The position numbers and the translations under genes are program-made. DNA of 64,000 bases from Streptomyces sp. NBC_00358 (GTDB taxonomy: Bacteria; Actinomycetota; Actinomycetes; Streptomycetales; Streptomycetaceae), in contig NZ_CP107976.1 of the NCBI RefSeq assembly GCF_036099295.1, positions 1,054,001-1,118,000 on the forward strand, given 5' to 3'. Numbering within the stretch: position 1 is the stretch's first letter; every line of letters begins with the position of its first letter. The notes under the pieces are model-generated. The model did not search any database, was not told where the DNA came from, and worked only from the letters and a program-made list of their open reading frames with translations. Shown here piece after piece: positions 8,560 through 16,957 of this stretch.

Positions 8560-10203
8560 ATGAGCACATGGGCGGTACCGGGCTACGCCGAGTCCCGCGA
8601 ACTCGGTTCGGGGGCGAGCGGACGCGTCGCGCTGGCCGTTCACGAGGGGACCGGCCATCCGGTCGCGGTCAAGTACCTGAACGAGTCGCTGCGCACCCGT
8701 CCGGGTTTCGTGCAGGAGTTCCGGGCGGAGGCCCGGCTGCTCGGCGGACTGCGAAGCGACCACGTGGCAGGCCTCTACGAGTATGTGGAGGGGCCGGAGG
8801 GCGCGGCCATCGTGATGGAGCTGGTGGACGGTGTGTCCCTGCGGACACTGCTCGGCCGGCAGGCTCCCCTCGAACCGGAAGCCGCGCTCGTCCTCCTCAA
8901 GGGCTCGCTGCTCGGCCTCGCCGACGCCCACCGCATCGGCGTGGTCCACCGTGACTACAAGCCGGAGAACGTCCTCGTCCGCCCCGACGGCACGTCCAAG
9001 CTCGTGGACTTCGGGATCGCCACCGCCGACGGCACCACGGCGGGCATCGCGGGCACCCCGTCGTACATGGCCCCGGAGCAGTGGACCGGCGCCCCCGCCT
9101 CACCGGCCGCGGACGTGTACGCCGCGACCGCCACCTTCTTCGAGTGCCTGACCGGCCGCAAGCCCTACACGGGCGAGAACCTGGCCGAACTCGCCCTCCA
9201 GCACGTGGACGGCGCGATTCCCGCCGACGAGGTCCCCGAGCCGGTGCGCTCCCTGGTCCAGCGCGGCCTGGCCAAATCACCTGAACAACGGCCCGCCCAA
9301 GCCGAGGACTTCGTGGCGGAGCTGGAGGCCACGGCCGGCGGCGCGTACGGGCCGGACTGGGAGGAGCGCGGCCGCGGGCGGCTCGCGGCACTCGCCGCGC
9401 TGTCCCTTCTGCTGCTTCCCTCCGCCCCCTCCGTTCCGCGCCGTGCCACGGACACGGCGCGCACGATCCTCGGCGGGACACCCGACTGGCTCCGCGCCTG
9501 GCGTCCGAGCCTGCGGGCGCTGCTCGTGTCGGGGGCCGCGCTGGTCGCGGCCCTCCTCCTGACGTACGGCATCGACCGGCACGCTCCGGACTTCGGCACA
9601 CCGCGCAAGGCCGCGCAGGCACTCGCCACCACCAGCGCGCAGCCGACCCTCCTCGGCGACCCCGCGACGACGGCCGGTCCCGGTTCGCCGACGCCGTCCT
9701 CCGCGTCCTCCACATCGGCCGCGCCCACGGTTTCCGGCTCGGCCTCGGACGCCACGACGCAGCCGACCTCGTCGGACTCCGCGACCACGGCCGCGTCCGG
9801 CACCGTCGCGCCCCCGACCACACCGGCCCCGACGTCGGCGGCGCCGACCACGGCGTCCGCGTCACCCAGCCCCACCGTCAACGTCAAGTCCGTCGCCTTC
9901 GACGGCTTCCGGCAGACGGGCAACACGACCGCGACGGCGACGGTCACCGTCACCACCGACGGAACCGGACCGGTCACCCTCACGGTCGCTTGGTTCACCG
10001 GCGAGGTCAGCGGCCAGGCCGGGGCCCAGGACGGCGCGGCGGACACGTACCAGCGCAGTGGATCGACCCAGTACACGATCGCCCTGGCCCACACGTTCCA
10101 GGGAATGGGCTGCTACTGGGGCGTCCAGGCCAGGACCCAGCCGGCCTCCGCCGACGGCGGCGCCTGGCAACAGCTACTGACGCGGCGGTGCCTGATCTCA
10201 TGA
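8560..10203 (+). CDS. transmembrane Ser/Thr protein kinase (Hanks type) with novel ectodomain
   Basis: The 547-residue protein has a complete kinase domain: glycine loop LGSGASGRV (15-23), catalytic lysine K38 in VAVK, catalytic loop HRDYKPEN (130-137, Tyr where Leu is usual), DFG (150-152) and a GTPSYMAPEQW activation/P+1 segment. A proline/alanine-rich linker leads to one membrane helix at about 318-338. The outside part is a long Ser/Thr/Pro/Ala-rich stalk and a ~110-residue C-terminal domain with two cysteines (GCYWG and RRC). There are no PASTA repeats. The stop overlaps the next ATG by four bases, so the two proteins are probably made together. Confidence 0.93.
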   Translation: MSTWAVPGYAESRELGSGASGRVALAVHEGTGHPVAVKYLNESLRTRPGFVQEFRAEARLLGGLRSDHVAGLYEYVEGPEGAAIVMELVDGVSLRTLLGRQAPLEPEAALVLLKGSLLGLADAHRIGVVHRDYKPENVLVRPDGTSKLVDFGIATADGTTAGIAGTPSYMAPEQWTGAPASPAADVYAATATFFECLTGRKPYTGENLAELALQHVDGAIPADEVPEPVRSLVQRGLAKSPEQRPAQAEDFVAELEATAGGAYGPDWEERGRGRLAALAALSLLLLPSAPSVPRRATDTARTILGGTPDWLRAWRPSLRALLVSGAALVAALLLTYGIDRHAPDFGTPRKAAQALATTSAQPTLLGDPATTAGPGSPTPSSASSTSAAPTVSGSASDATTQPTSSDSATTAASGTVAPPTTPAPTSAAPTTASASPSPTVNVKSVAFDGFRQTGNTTATATVTVTTDGTGPVTLTVAWFTGEVSGQAGAQDGAADTYQRSGSTQYTIALAHTFQGMGCYWGVQARTQPASADGGAWQQLLTRRCLIS

Positions 10204-10859
10204 CCGACCACCCCGGCGCCGCGGGCGCCCCCTCACCCGACGACGAGTACAGCGCGACCGTGCTGGCCAGTCACTGGATCCAACGGCCGGACTCCCCCGA
10301 CACGCTCGCCCTCACCGGGAGTTCGACGACGGTGGCGCTGTCGGTTCCGGCGATCGGGGAGACGCGGCCCGACCGGGTCGAGGGCACTCTGCTGCGCTTC
10401 GGCCCCGGCGTGAACGCCGACACCGTACGACGGGTCACCGAGGTTCCTCGGGCGGTCCCGGTACGCCGCCGGACCTGGCGCAGACACGCGCTGCCCGCCG
10501 TGGTCCTGCTGGCCGTCGTCGCCTTCCTCCTCTGGCACCGCTCCGCGCCCGCCATCGGCGTGGACGACGTCAAGGTCGCCAGTGCGTCGCCCTCCCCCGG
10601 ATGCGACGAGACCGCCGATGTCACGGCCACGGTCACGACCAATGGCAGGCCCGGCACACTCGCCTACCGCTGGGTGCGCAGCGACGGCACCTTCTCGGCG
10701 GTCCTGCACGAGGACATGACGCGTCATCAGGAAGTGGCCCGGCTGCACCTGTTGTGGACGTTCCAGGGCAACGGCCGTTACGCGGCGCGCGCCGAACTGC
10801 ACCTGCTCTCCCCGGTGCGCCGCACCGTCTCGACGGAGCTCGCGTATCACTGCCCTTGA
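10200..10859 (+). CDS. single-pass membrane protein coupled to the kinase
   Basis: This 219-residue protein begins at an ATG inside the kinase stop (ATGA). Residues 1-90 are cytoplasmic, acidic and Thr-rich at first (possible kinase substrate). One membrane helix lies at about 96-113. The outer ~105 residues (VDDVKVASASPSPGC... LLWTFQGNGRYAARAEL ... YHC) resemble the kinase ectodomain, with the same TFQG(N/M)G(R/C)Y core and two cysteines. I infer a co-receptor or substrate of the kinase. No family name is recognised. Confidence 0.8.
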   Translation: MTDHPGAAGAPSPDDEYSATVLASHWIQRPDSPDTLALTGSSTTVALSVPAIGETRPDRVEGTLLRFGPGVNADTVRRVTEVPRAVPVRRRTWRRHALPAVVLLAVVAFLLWHRSAPAIGVDDVKVASASPSPGCDETADVTATVTTNGRPGTLAYRWVRSDGTFSAVLHEDMTRHQEVARLHLLWTFQGNGRYAARAELHLLSPVRRTVSTELAYHCP

Positions 10860-10961
10860 GAAGACGGCAGGGCGCCGGCGTCAGCGGCCATGCCCGCGCG
10901 GACCGAGGACCCGGGCGAGGAGGGGAGTCCGTCGCCCGGGTCGGTATGTCGGGTGACGGAC

Positions 10962-11333
10962 TCACACGCTCGCGGGTGTGCAGGTGCTGAGGCCCGTCAC
11001 GTAGTTGAGCTGGGGGCCGTAGCCCGAGAAGGTGGCGATGGCCTGGGGAAGCAGGGTGCGGCAGGGGGCGCCCTGGCCGTCGGTGTATTCGACGGTGACG
11101 TCGACCGTGGTGTCGCAGTCGTTGACGACGGTCGTGTAGCGCCAGTCGCTGTAGTAGTGGACGCAGTCCGGAACGGTTGTCGCGTGGACGACGTCGTCGG
11201 CAGGAGTGTCCCGGCCGGCGTCCCGCGCGGCGGCGGGCGCGCCGGTCGCACCCAGCAGACCCAGGACTACGGCGGACAGACCCAGGACCGCCCTGAGCCG
11301 GTGCGGGGATGCGAGGCGACTGGCGGGGAACAT
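10962..11333 (-). CDS. secreted alpha-amylase inhibitor, tendamistat family
   Basis: The ATG at 11333 follows GAAGGAC and gives 123 residues. Residues 1-37 form a signal peptide ending GAPAAARD. The mature part aligns by eye with tendamistat: CVHYYSDWRY against CVTLYQSWRY, the same Cys-to-Cys spacings (C57, C73, C91), the WRY triplet at 64-66 that plugs the amylase active site, and a last cysteine (C118) one residue closer. The family consists of ~74-residue beta-sandwich proteins with two disulphides that inhibit animal alpha-amylases. It is a single gene, convergent with the kinase operon. Confidence 0.85.
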   Translation of the reverse strand: MFPASRLASPHRLRAVLGLSAVVLGLLGATGAPAAARDAGRDTPADDVVHATTVPDCVHYYSDWRYTTVVNDCDTTVDVTVEYTDGQGAPCRTLLPQAIATFSGYGPQLNYVTGLSTCTPASV

Positions 11334-11846
11334 GGTGGCGTCCTTCGTGTCGGCGAAGCAGCGGCCTCGGGGCCGCCGCGCGGTGCCACCTTGCAACGCC
11401 TGCAAGAATTGCGCAAAGCCATGCAACGGCTTTCAGTCGATGATGAACCCTCAACCGCACAGGTGCCGTTCAGGAAAATGCCCGGATCATGCCCGCCTCC
11501 GGGCCCTGCGCCCGCCTCCCGCACGAGAGCCCTTCAGGGGCAGGTCGCCGACCACGACGGCCGGACGCGTCGACGGCAGCGCTGAAGCGCGGGCCGGGTG
11601 CTGACCAGCGGAAGTCGTGGGCGAAGCCGGGCGCACAAGCGTTCCGGCGGGTCCCTCGGGCCGCCCGATGGCGTCCCGCGGCCGACCCGCCGGGTCCGTG
11701 GGACCAGGTCGTCGGGCCTCTCGGGCCGACCTGTCGGTCCGGCCCGTCAGGTCTGTCGGATCCGTCAGGTCCGCCGGGCCGGACCGGGGTCGGCCGGGTC
11801 CAGACCGGCTTGTTCCGCACGTCCGCCGAGCGGGGTGCGGACGTGG
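11334..11846. other. non-coding GC-rich spacer with short imperfect repeats
   Basis: Only shadow frames are open here. From about 11690 to 11790 the sequence is built of imperfect copies of CGGGCC/GTCAGGTC/GGTCCG words. The end next to 11334 should hold the promoter of the amylase-inhibitor gene (AT-richer stretch 11395-11455). The low-complexity tail of the next gene borders it on the other side. Confidence 0.5.
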
Positions 11847-12464
11847 TCAGCCGCGCGATCTGCCCTGGTCGCGTCGGCCCTGCCGGGGCTGGGGGCGGCC
11901 ACGGCCGGCGGCGCGGCGCCGTGACGGCGCAGGCGGCGCGTCCGCGCTGTTGAAGCCGGGCCCGGTCGGGGCACTGAATCCGCCGGGGATCGCGGGCGCG
12001 ACGACCGGGGCACCGGCGGCGGCCTCCGGCGTGGTCGTCGCGGACGGTGTGGAGGGCGTACGGGTACGGGGCACGGCACGGCCCACGACGCGGGTGTGCG
12101 TCATCATCGGAGCGCAGGCGGCGCAGACCTCCATCAAGGTCCACACCTGGGCGATGGCCGGATCATGGCGCAGCACCAGCAGCACACTGCCCATGCAGTG
12201 CACCTGGCTGTCCTCGTGGGAAGCGCACTGCGCCTGCCGGCAGGCGCAGGCCGCGTCCGCGTGCACGGTGGCCGCGCGGGCATGCGCCCCGACGTGGGCC
12301 TCGGCGAAGCGGCGCAGCGCGGCGAGGTCGCGGGAGCGCGGGGGCATGGCGCAGGGAGAGGAGCACGATACCGACGCGGTGCGGTCGCTGTGGCCGGAGA
12401 TGCGGACGGTCCACGTGCGTCCGGGACGTCGCGCGGCAGGTGATTCGGAGTGTGGGAGGTCCAA
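11847..12464 (-). CDS. conserved cysteine-rich hypothetical protein
   Basis: The core (SCSSPC ... CACRQAQC ... HCMGSVLLVLRHDPAIAQVWTLMEVCAACAPMMTHTRVV) has paired cysteines that could bind a metal. It is followed by a Pro/Ala/Arg low-complexity tail of ~75 residues. I use the TTG at 12464, which has AAGGA nine bases upstream and keeps the CSSPC motif; an ATG at 12347 would give a shorter protein of 166 residues without it. The family looks actinobacterial and its function is unknown. It is the last of three small cysteine-rich or acidic genes on this strand. Confidence 0.6.
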   Translation of the reverse strand: MDLPHSESPAARRPGRTWTVRISGHSDRTASVSCSSPCAMPPRSRDLAALRRFAEAHVGAHARAATVHADAACACRQAQCASHEDSQVHCMGSVLLVLRHDPAIAQVWTLMEVCAACAPMMTHTRVVGRAVPRTRTPSTPSATTTPEAAAGAPVVAPAIPGGFSAPTGPGFNSADAPPAPSRRRAAGRGRPQPRQGRRDQGRSRG

Positions 12465-12742
12465 GACCGGCAGTCCTTCGGCAGTGGGATGTTCGCGCAG
12501 GTGCGCATAGTTTCTTTACCCGCGCGGGCCGGTCCGTCATCCACCGGTGGGCCGCGAGCGTTCTCGAATCTACGAGCGATGGCGTGCACGGGGCCCGGAC
12601 TGCTGTCGTGCGGGGTTGCGATCTTCCCACAGCGGCGCATCGGACACGTTCGACCCGCCTGGGGCCCTGAGGATAACCCCGCCCCGCCCGGCCTGTCGTG
12701 GGGGGTGTCCGATCATCCGCGTTGACGGCACCTTCCCGCCGG

Positions 12743-13000
12743 TCAGCGGCGTGGGCGGCCGCCGGCGATGCGGTTCCACAGGGAGCGTGTGGCGCCGAAT
12801 CCGGTCTCGTGGACCCAGACATGGGTGCACGACGGGCATTGCAGGTGGAGCAGGCTTCCGGTGGTGGAGAGCAGGTAGCGCCAGTGGTCGGAGCACGACC
12901 GCCGTTCCTCGCACGGGGCGCACCCGCGGCTGTCGGCGCAGTTCGGACACGTCACCCAGGCGCGGCGCCCGATGTCCGCCTGCGGATCAAGCGGCAGCAC
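12743..13000 (-). CDS. small zinc-ribbon-like protein
   Basis: The 85-residue protein has CPNC (18-21), CAPC, a single Cys, and CPSC (56-59), with spacing of a small zinc ribbon, plus aromatic HWRYLL and HVWVHETG segments. The GTG at 13000 is preceded by GGAG six bases upstream. Its start overlaps the end of the upstream DUF6400 gene by 14 bases, so translational coupling is likely. Similar Streptomyces proteins are annotated only as hypothetical. It may bind nucleic acid or a protein partner. Confidence 0.7.
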   Translation of the reverse strand: MLPLDPQADIGRRAWVTCPNCADSRGCAPCEERRSCSDHWRYLLSTTGSLLHLQCPSCTHVWVHETGFGATRSLWNRIAGGRPRR

Positions 13001-13310
13001 TGCCGTCTCCGCGCCGGGGAAGTACGCCGGACGCGACCAGGTCGTCGTAGACGCGCTGCTGCTTCTCGTCGAGACCGGAGTACAGAAGGGCGTACGCGGC
13101 CTCCTCGCCGCGCATCACCTCCATCGGGTCCCAGTCGGGGCCGAGGGCGGCCAGTACCTGGACCTGCCGCCGGACCTCCTGAGCGGTGAGGTCGACGGAG
13201 AACTCGACCAGAGCGGGGGCGTCCGGTCGCCCGGCAGCCGGGTGCGGCGGGGCGTCTGCGTCGCCGGAGCCGCCGGGGCCGTCGGGGAGCGGGGGATCGT
13301 ATGGGGCCAT
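12987..13310 (-). CDS. DUF6400-family protein
   Basis: The 107-residue protein has a Pro/Gly/Asp-rich first 35 residues. The conserved part follows: EFSVDLTAQEVRRQVQVLAAL, LGPDWDPMEVMRGEEAAYAL, then LDEKQQRVYDDLVASGVLP. I recognise this as DUF6400, of unknown function. The ATG at 13310 has no good ribosome site; a possible -10 (CATACCT) lies ~10 bases upstream, so the mRNA may have a very short leader. It is coupled to the zinc-ribbon gene by a 14-base overlap and divergent from the lamin-tail gene. Confidence 0.72.
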   Translation of the reverse strand: MAPYDPPLPDGPGGSGDADAPPHPAAGRPDAPALVEFSVDLTAQEVRRQVQVLAALGPDWDPMEVMRGEEAAYALLYSGLDEKQQRVYDDLVASGVLPRRGDGSAAA

Positions 13311-13333
13311 GGGACAGAACTTAGGTATGCCTT

Positions 13334-13349
13334 CCTTGTCGGGACAAGG
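13334..13349. promoter_or_regulatory. inverted repeat upstream of the DUF6400 gene
   Basis: CCTTGTC (13334-13340) and GACAAGG (13343-13349) form a perfect 7-bp inverted repeat with a 2-bp spacer, 24 bases upstream of the DUF6400 start and overlapping its probable -35 region. It is a candidate repressor site; the regulator is unknown. Confidence 0.5.
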
Positions 13350-13545
13350 GGAGGTGGGCGAAGTCACAGCAGGTGAGCGGCCACGTCGACCGGGTTCCGC
13401 GACGGATCCGCGGGCCCGCCCCTGGGCCGCAAAGGACACTCGCGACTCCGGGGCGTTTACGTCTCCCTCACATTCTCGCCATGTGCTGATCACACCATCG
13501 GTATGCTCCTGGAGCTCCATTCGCACCACCGAGGGGGGATTCCTC

Positions 13546-14046
13546 ATGCGCATGCGCAACACCCTGGCTGTCACCGCCGCCGCTGTCGGCACGCTCGCGG
13601 CCATCGCCGCGGCCCCGGCACAGGCCACCACCGAGTACTCGTCCGCGCTGAAGATCAAGGGCGTCCAGTACGACGCGCCCGGCCCGGACTCCAACAGCTG
13701 CTCCAGCGGCAACAGCAGGGACGAGTACCTGACGATCAAGAACTACTCGTCCACGGCGACCGTGAACCTGAAGGGCTACGTCGTCAAGGACGCCACCGGC
13801 AACAAGTTCACCTTCCCCGCGAACCACTACCTGGAGCCCGGGGACTACATCAAGCTCCGCGGCGGGCACGGCACCGACTCGGACGCCCGGAACGTGGTCT
13901 ACCGCCAGAACTGCAACTTCATCTGGAACAACGACAAGGACAGCATCTACCTGTACAAGTCGTCCGGCGCCCGCGCCGACGTCCACTCGTACACCAAGTC
14001 GGCCAACGACCGTGACGGCAACGGGTACATCACCTATCACGGCTGA
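13546..14046 (+). CDS. secreted lamin-tail-domain (LTD) protein
   Basis: The ATG at 13546 follows GAGGGGGG and gives 166 residues. Residues 1-27 are a signal peptide ending APAQA. The rest is a single LTD immunoglobulin-like fold: IKGVQYDAPGPD..., DEYLTIKNYSSTATVNLKGYVV, FTFPANHYLEPGDYIKLRGG, RQNCNFIWNNDKDSIYLYKSSGA. Two cysteines may pair. LTD domains in bacteria occur in secreted nucleases and surface proteins; this one has no attached enzyme. A hairpin terminator follows. Confidence 0.88.
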   Translation: MRMRNTLAVTAAAVGTLAAIAAAPAQATTEYSSALKIKGVQYDAPGPDSNSCSSGNSRDEYLTIKNYSSTATVNLKGYVVKDATGNKFTFPANHYLEPGDYIKLRGGHGTDSDARNVVYRQNCNFIWNNDKDSIYLYKSSGARADVHSYTKSANDRDGNGYITYHG

Positions 14047-14053
14047 GCCGGAC

Positions 14054-14080
14054 GCCGGAGCCCGATGACCGGGCTCCGGC
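14054..14080 (+). terminator. hairpin after the LTD gene
   Basis: GCCGGAGCCCG (14054-14064) pairs perfectly with CGGGCTCCGGC (14070-14080) around a 5-nt loop, eight bases after the stop codon. Confidence 0.75.
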
Positions 14081-14260
14081 CGGCTGCCGGGCTCGGTCCG
14101 CCCGGATCGACGCCCGGCTGCGGGTCCCCGAGGCGGCGCCTCGTCCGATTCCACGCCGAGGCAGGCCTGTTCAAGGCGTTCCGGGGCAAACGGCGGGGGA
14201 CCCGGGAGGAAGCGCGGCCCGGGTGGAATCCGGCCGGACCGCGCTGCCCCGGGAGTCCCG

Positions 14261-16003
14261 ATGCCGACCGCCGTACCGGACAGAGCCGCCGCGAGGTCCC
14301 GCGGCCGAACCGAAGTCGCGGGCCCGGCCCGCTCGTTCGCACTCCCCCGGGGCACCGGCCGGACGGCCGCACGCGTCGGCGCGCTGACCGCGTGCCAGGC
14401 GGCGGTGATGGTGGGCTTCGGACTCCTGATCACCGGCCCCGCCCGCGGGCTGTGGCCGCTGACGGCCGAGGACACCGTCGACGAGGGCCTCGAACGGGCC
14501 CGCACCGGCACGCTCACCACGCTGTCGTCCATCGGTTCGGAAGCCGGCAACACCCTCACGGTGATCGCCGTCACGCTTCTGACCTGCTTGGGCCTGCTCC
14601 TGATACCCCGTCTGCCGATGTGGCGCCAAGCGGTCTTCCTCGCCCTCGCCGTGTCCCTCCAGGCGCTGGTCTTCCTGGCCATCACCGAGTCGGTGGACCG
14701 GCAGCGGCCGGACGTGGACCGCCTCGACGCCTCTCCGCCCACCTCCAGTTACACCTCAGGACACACCGGGGCGGCGACCGCGCTCTACGCGGGCCTGGCC
14801 GTGGTCGTGCTGTCCCGAGCGCGCGGGCCGTGGCGCAGGATCGTGGCCGGACTCCTGCTGGTCCTGCCGCTGCTCGTCGGCGCCGCCCGGCTCTACCGGG
14901 GCATGCACCACCCCACGGACGTGCTCGGCGGCCTCGCCAACGGCGGGCTGTCGCTGCTGATCGTGGGCCGCGCCCTGCTGGTCGACCGGTCCGTGACCGC
15001 CGCGCCCTCCGCGGACGCCGCACCCGCCGCACGGACCGCCGACGAGCGCCCGCCCGGCACGACGGCCGTGATCCTCAATCCCACGGTCACCGACGAGGCC
15101 ACGCGCGAAGACCTGCGGCGGACCCTTGAACGGCACGGCCACCGGGACCCCGTGTTCCTGGAGACCACCGTGGCCGACCCCGGGGCCGGGCAGACGGCCC
15201 GCGCGGTCCGCGAGGGCGCGACACTCGTCGTGGTCTGCGGTGGGGACGGAACGGTCCGCACGGTCGCCGACGCCCTGGCCCAGAGCGGTGTTCCGCTGGC
15301 CATCGTCCCCTGCGGCACCGGCAACCTGCTGGCGCGCAATCTCGGTCTGCCGCTCTCCCCCACCGCCGCGCTCGACGCCGCGCTGGACGGCGGCCCGCGC
15401 CCTCTCGACCTGGCGGCCGTCGAGGGCGACGGCCTGACCGCCACCCGGTTCGCCGCGATGGCCGGAGCGGGCCTCGACGCCGCGATGATGGAACACACCG
15501 ACCCTCGCGCCAAGGCCCACCTGGGCTGGCCGGCCTACGCTCTGGCCGGGATCGGAACGCTGCGCACACCCCGTATGAGAGTGACGATCCGGCTGGACGA
15601 CTCCCCCGCCTTCCGGCGCACGGCCCGTATGGTGCTGGTCGCCAACGTCGGAACCGTGCAGGGCGGGGTGACCCTGCTGCCCGACGCCCGTCCCGACGAC
15701 GGACTGCTCGACCTGCTGGTCCTCGACCCCCGCGGCGCCGTCGGCTGGCTGCGCGCCGCGCGGACGCTCCTGCGCCGCCGCGCCGGGTCACCCCGGCCGT
15801 CCGCCGTACACACCGTCGCCGCCGATGGCACCGCTCGACGCGGGGTCCCCGTGGAGTTCTTCACCTTCCGGCGCGCGGAACTCGTCTTCGACACCCCTCA
15901 GTCCCGGGAGCTCGACGGGGACCCGGTGGGCCCCGGGCGGCGCCTCACCGCCGAGGTCGAGCCGGCCGCGCTGACCGTCCTGCTGCCCGCCCGGGAGAAG
16001 TGA
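14261..16003 (+). CDS. PAP2 phosphatase-diacylglycerol kinase fusion (membrane)
   Basis: This 580-residue protein fuses two lipid enzymes. Residues ~35-245 form a multi-pass PAP2 domain with the three catalytic blocks: DRQRPDVDRLD, SYTSGHTGAA and RLYRGMHHPTDVLGG. Residues ~265-575 are a DagK/LcbK-type lipid kinase domain with VILNPTV, VVCGGDGTV and IVPCGTGNLLARNLGLPL. One half should remove a phosphate from a lipid (phosphatidate, undecaprenyl-PP or PGP) and the other add one. The next gene starts at the base after the stop, so this is the first gene of a three-gene operon. The true substrate is not determinable from sequence. Confidence 0.92.
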   Translation: MPTAVPDRAAARSRGRTEVAGPARSFALPRGTGRTAARVGALTACQAAVMVGFGLLITGPARGLWPLTAEDTVDEGLERARTGTLTTLSSIGSEAGNTLTVIAVTLLTCLGLLLIPRLPMWRQAVFLALAVSLQALVFLAITESVDRQRPDVDRLDASPPTSSYTSGHTGAATALYAGLAVVVLSRARGPWRRIVAGLLLVLPLLVGAARLYRGMHHPTDVLGGLANGGLSLLIVGRALLVDRSVTAAPSADAAPAARTADERPPGTTAVILNPTVTDEATREDLRRTLERHGHRDPVFLETTVADPGAGQTARAVREGATLVVVCGGDGTVRTVADALAQSGVPLAIVPCGTGNLLARNLGLPLSPTAALDAALDGGPRPLDLAAVEGDGLTATRFAAMAGAGLDAAMMEHTDPRAKAHLGWPAYALAGIGTLRTPRMRVTIRLDDSPAFRRTARMVLVANVGTVQGGVTLLPDARPDDGLLDLLVLDPRGAVGWLRAARTLLRRRAGSPRPSAVHTVAADGTARRGVPVEFFTFRRAELVFDTPQSRELDGDPVGPGRRLTAEVEPAALTVLLPAREK

Positions 16004-16957
16004 ATGGGTACCGCGACCAAGGTCCCGGAGACCCACGTCATGCCCGGAGACGAACTCTCCGCCGACGATGCGCTCGCGGCCCTGCGCCGCTACGGCGGCT
16101 GGCCCCTGCTGCGCGACGCGTTCATCCGGTTCCGCTACGCCGACGGGTTCAGCCATTCCCGCGCGCTCGCCCTGCAGACGGTCCTGGCCCTGATCCCCCT
16201 CGCCATCGCGTTCGTCGGACTCTCGTCGGCCCTGCACACGGAGGACATCGGCAGGGTCGCCGAACTGACGATCCGCCGGATCGCCGCGGGTCCGAGCGCC
16301 GACGTCGTCGACGACGCGCTGCGCCGCAGCCGGCACACGGCGGGCGACGGGGCGCAGGTCGCCCTGTGGTTCGGCCTCGCCTTCTCCCTGGTCAACGTCA
16401 CCACCGCGATGTGCCAGATAGAACGCGGTGCCAACCGGATCTACGGGAACGAGCGCGACCGCGTCTTCCACCGGAAGTATCTACGCGGCCTGGTCATGTC
16501 CCTGAGCGCGGGAATCCCGCTCGGCCTCGGATTCGTCCTGATGGTGGCGGGCGGCGACCTGGCGTCCGCGGTCGTGATCGTCTATCACCTCGACGGAGTC
16601 GCCAAGACCGCCTGGGACATGCTGCGTTGGCCCTGCGGGCTGTTCCTCGCCCTCATCTCGGCCAGCGCGATCTTCCGTCGCTCGCCCCGCCGCCAGCAGC
16701 CCGGTTACACCTGGCTGGCCTTCGGCGCCGCCGTGTATCTGGTGCTCTGGACGGCGCTGACCTGGCTGTTGAGCCTCTACCTCGGGATCAGCGGCTCCTT
16801 CGACACGGTCTACGGCCCCCTCAGCGCCTTCATGTCGCTGCTGCTCTGGGCCTATCTGACCTCGATCGCCCTCTTCCTCGGGCTGTCCTTCGCCGCGCAA
16901 CTGGAGGCCTCACGCGCGCGGCGTCCGGGTCCGGTCCGCCCCGACCCGGGAGTCTGA
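16004..16957 (+). CDS. YihY/BrkB-family inner-membrane protein
   Basis: A 317-residue polytopic protein that begins directly after the stop of the PAP2-DGK gene. The family pattern is clear: YADGFSHSRALALQTVLALIPLAIAF (first helix), VNVTTAMCQIERGANRIYG, LGLGFVLMVAGGDLA, then paired helices ending ILLWAYLTSIALFLGLSFAAQLE-like sequence. About six membrane helices are expected. YihY proteins are often annotated as virulence factor BrkB or (wrongly) RNase BN; their substrate is unsettled. Its place between two lipid phosphatases suggests lipid handling or flipping. Confidence 0.9.
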   Translation: MGTATKVPETHVMPGDELSADDALAALRRYGGWPLLRDAFIRFRYADGFSHSRALALQTVLALIPLAIAFVGLSSALHTEDIGRVAELTIRRIAAGPSADVVDDALRRSRHTAGDGAQVALWFGLAFSLVNVTTAMCQIERGANRIYGNERDRVFHRKYLRGLVMSLSAGIPLGLGFVLMVAGGDLASAVVIVYHLDGVAKTAWDMLRWPCGLFLALISASAIFRRSPRRQQPGYTWLAFGAAVYLVLWTALTWLLSLYLGISGSFDTVYGPLSAFMSLLLWAYLTSIALFLGLSFAAQLEASRARRPGPVRPDPGV

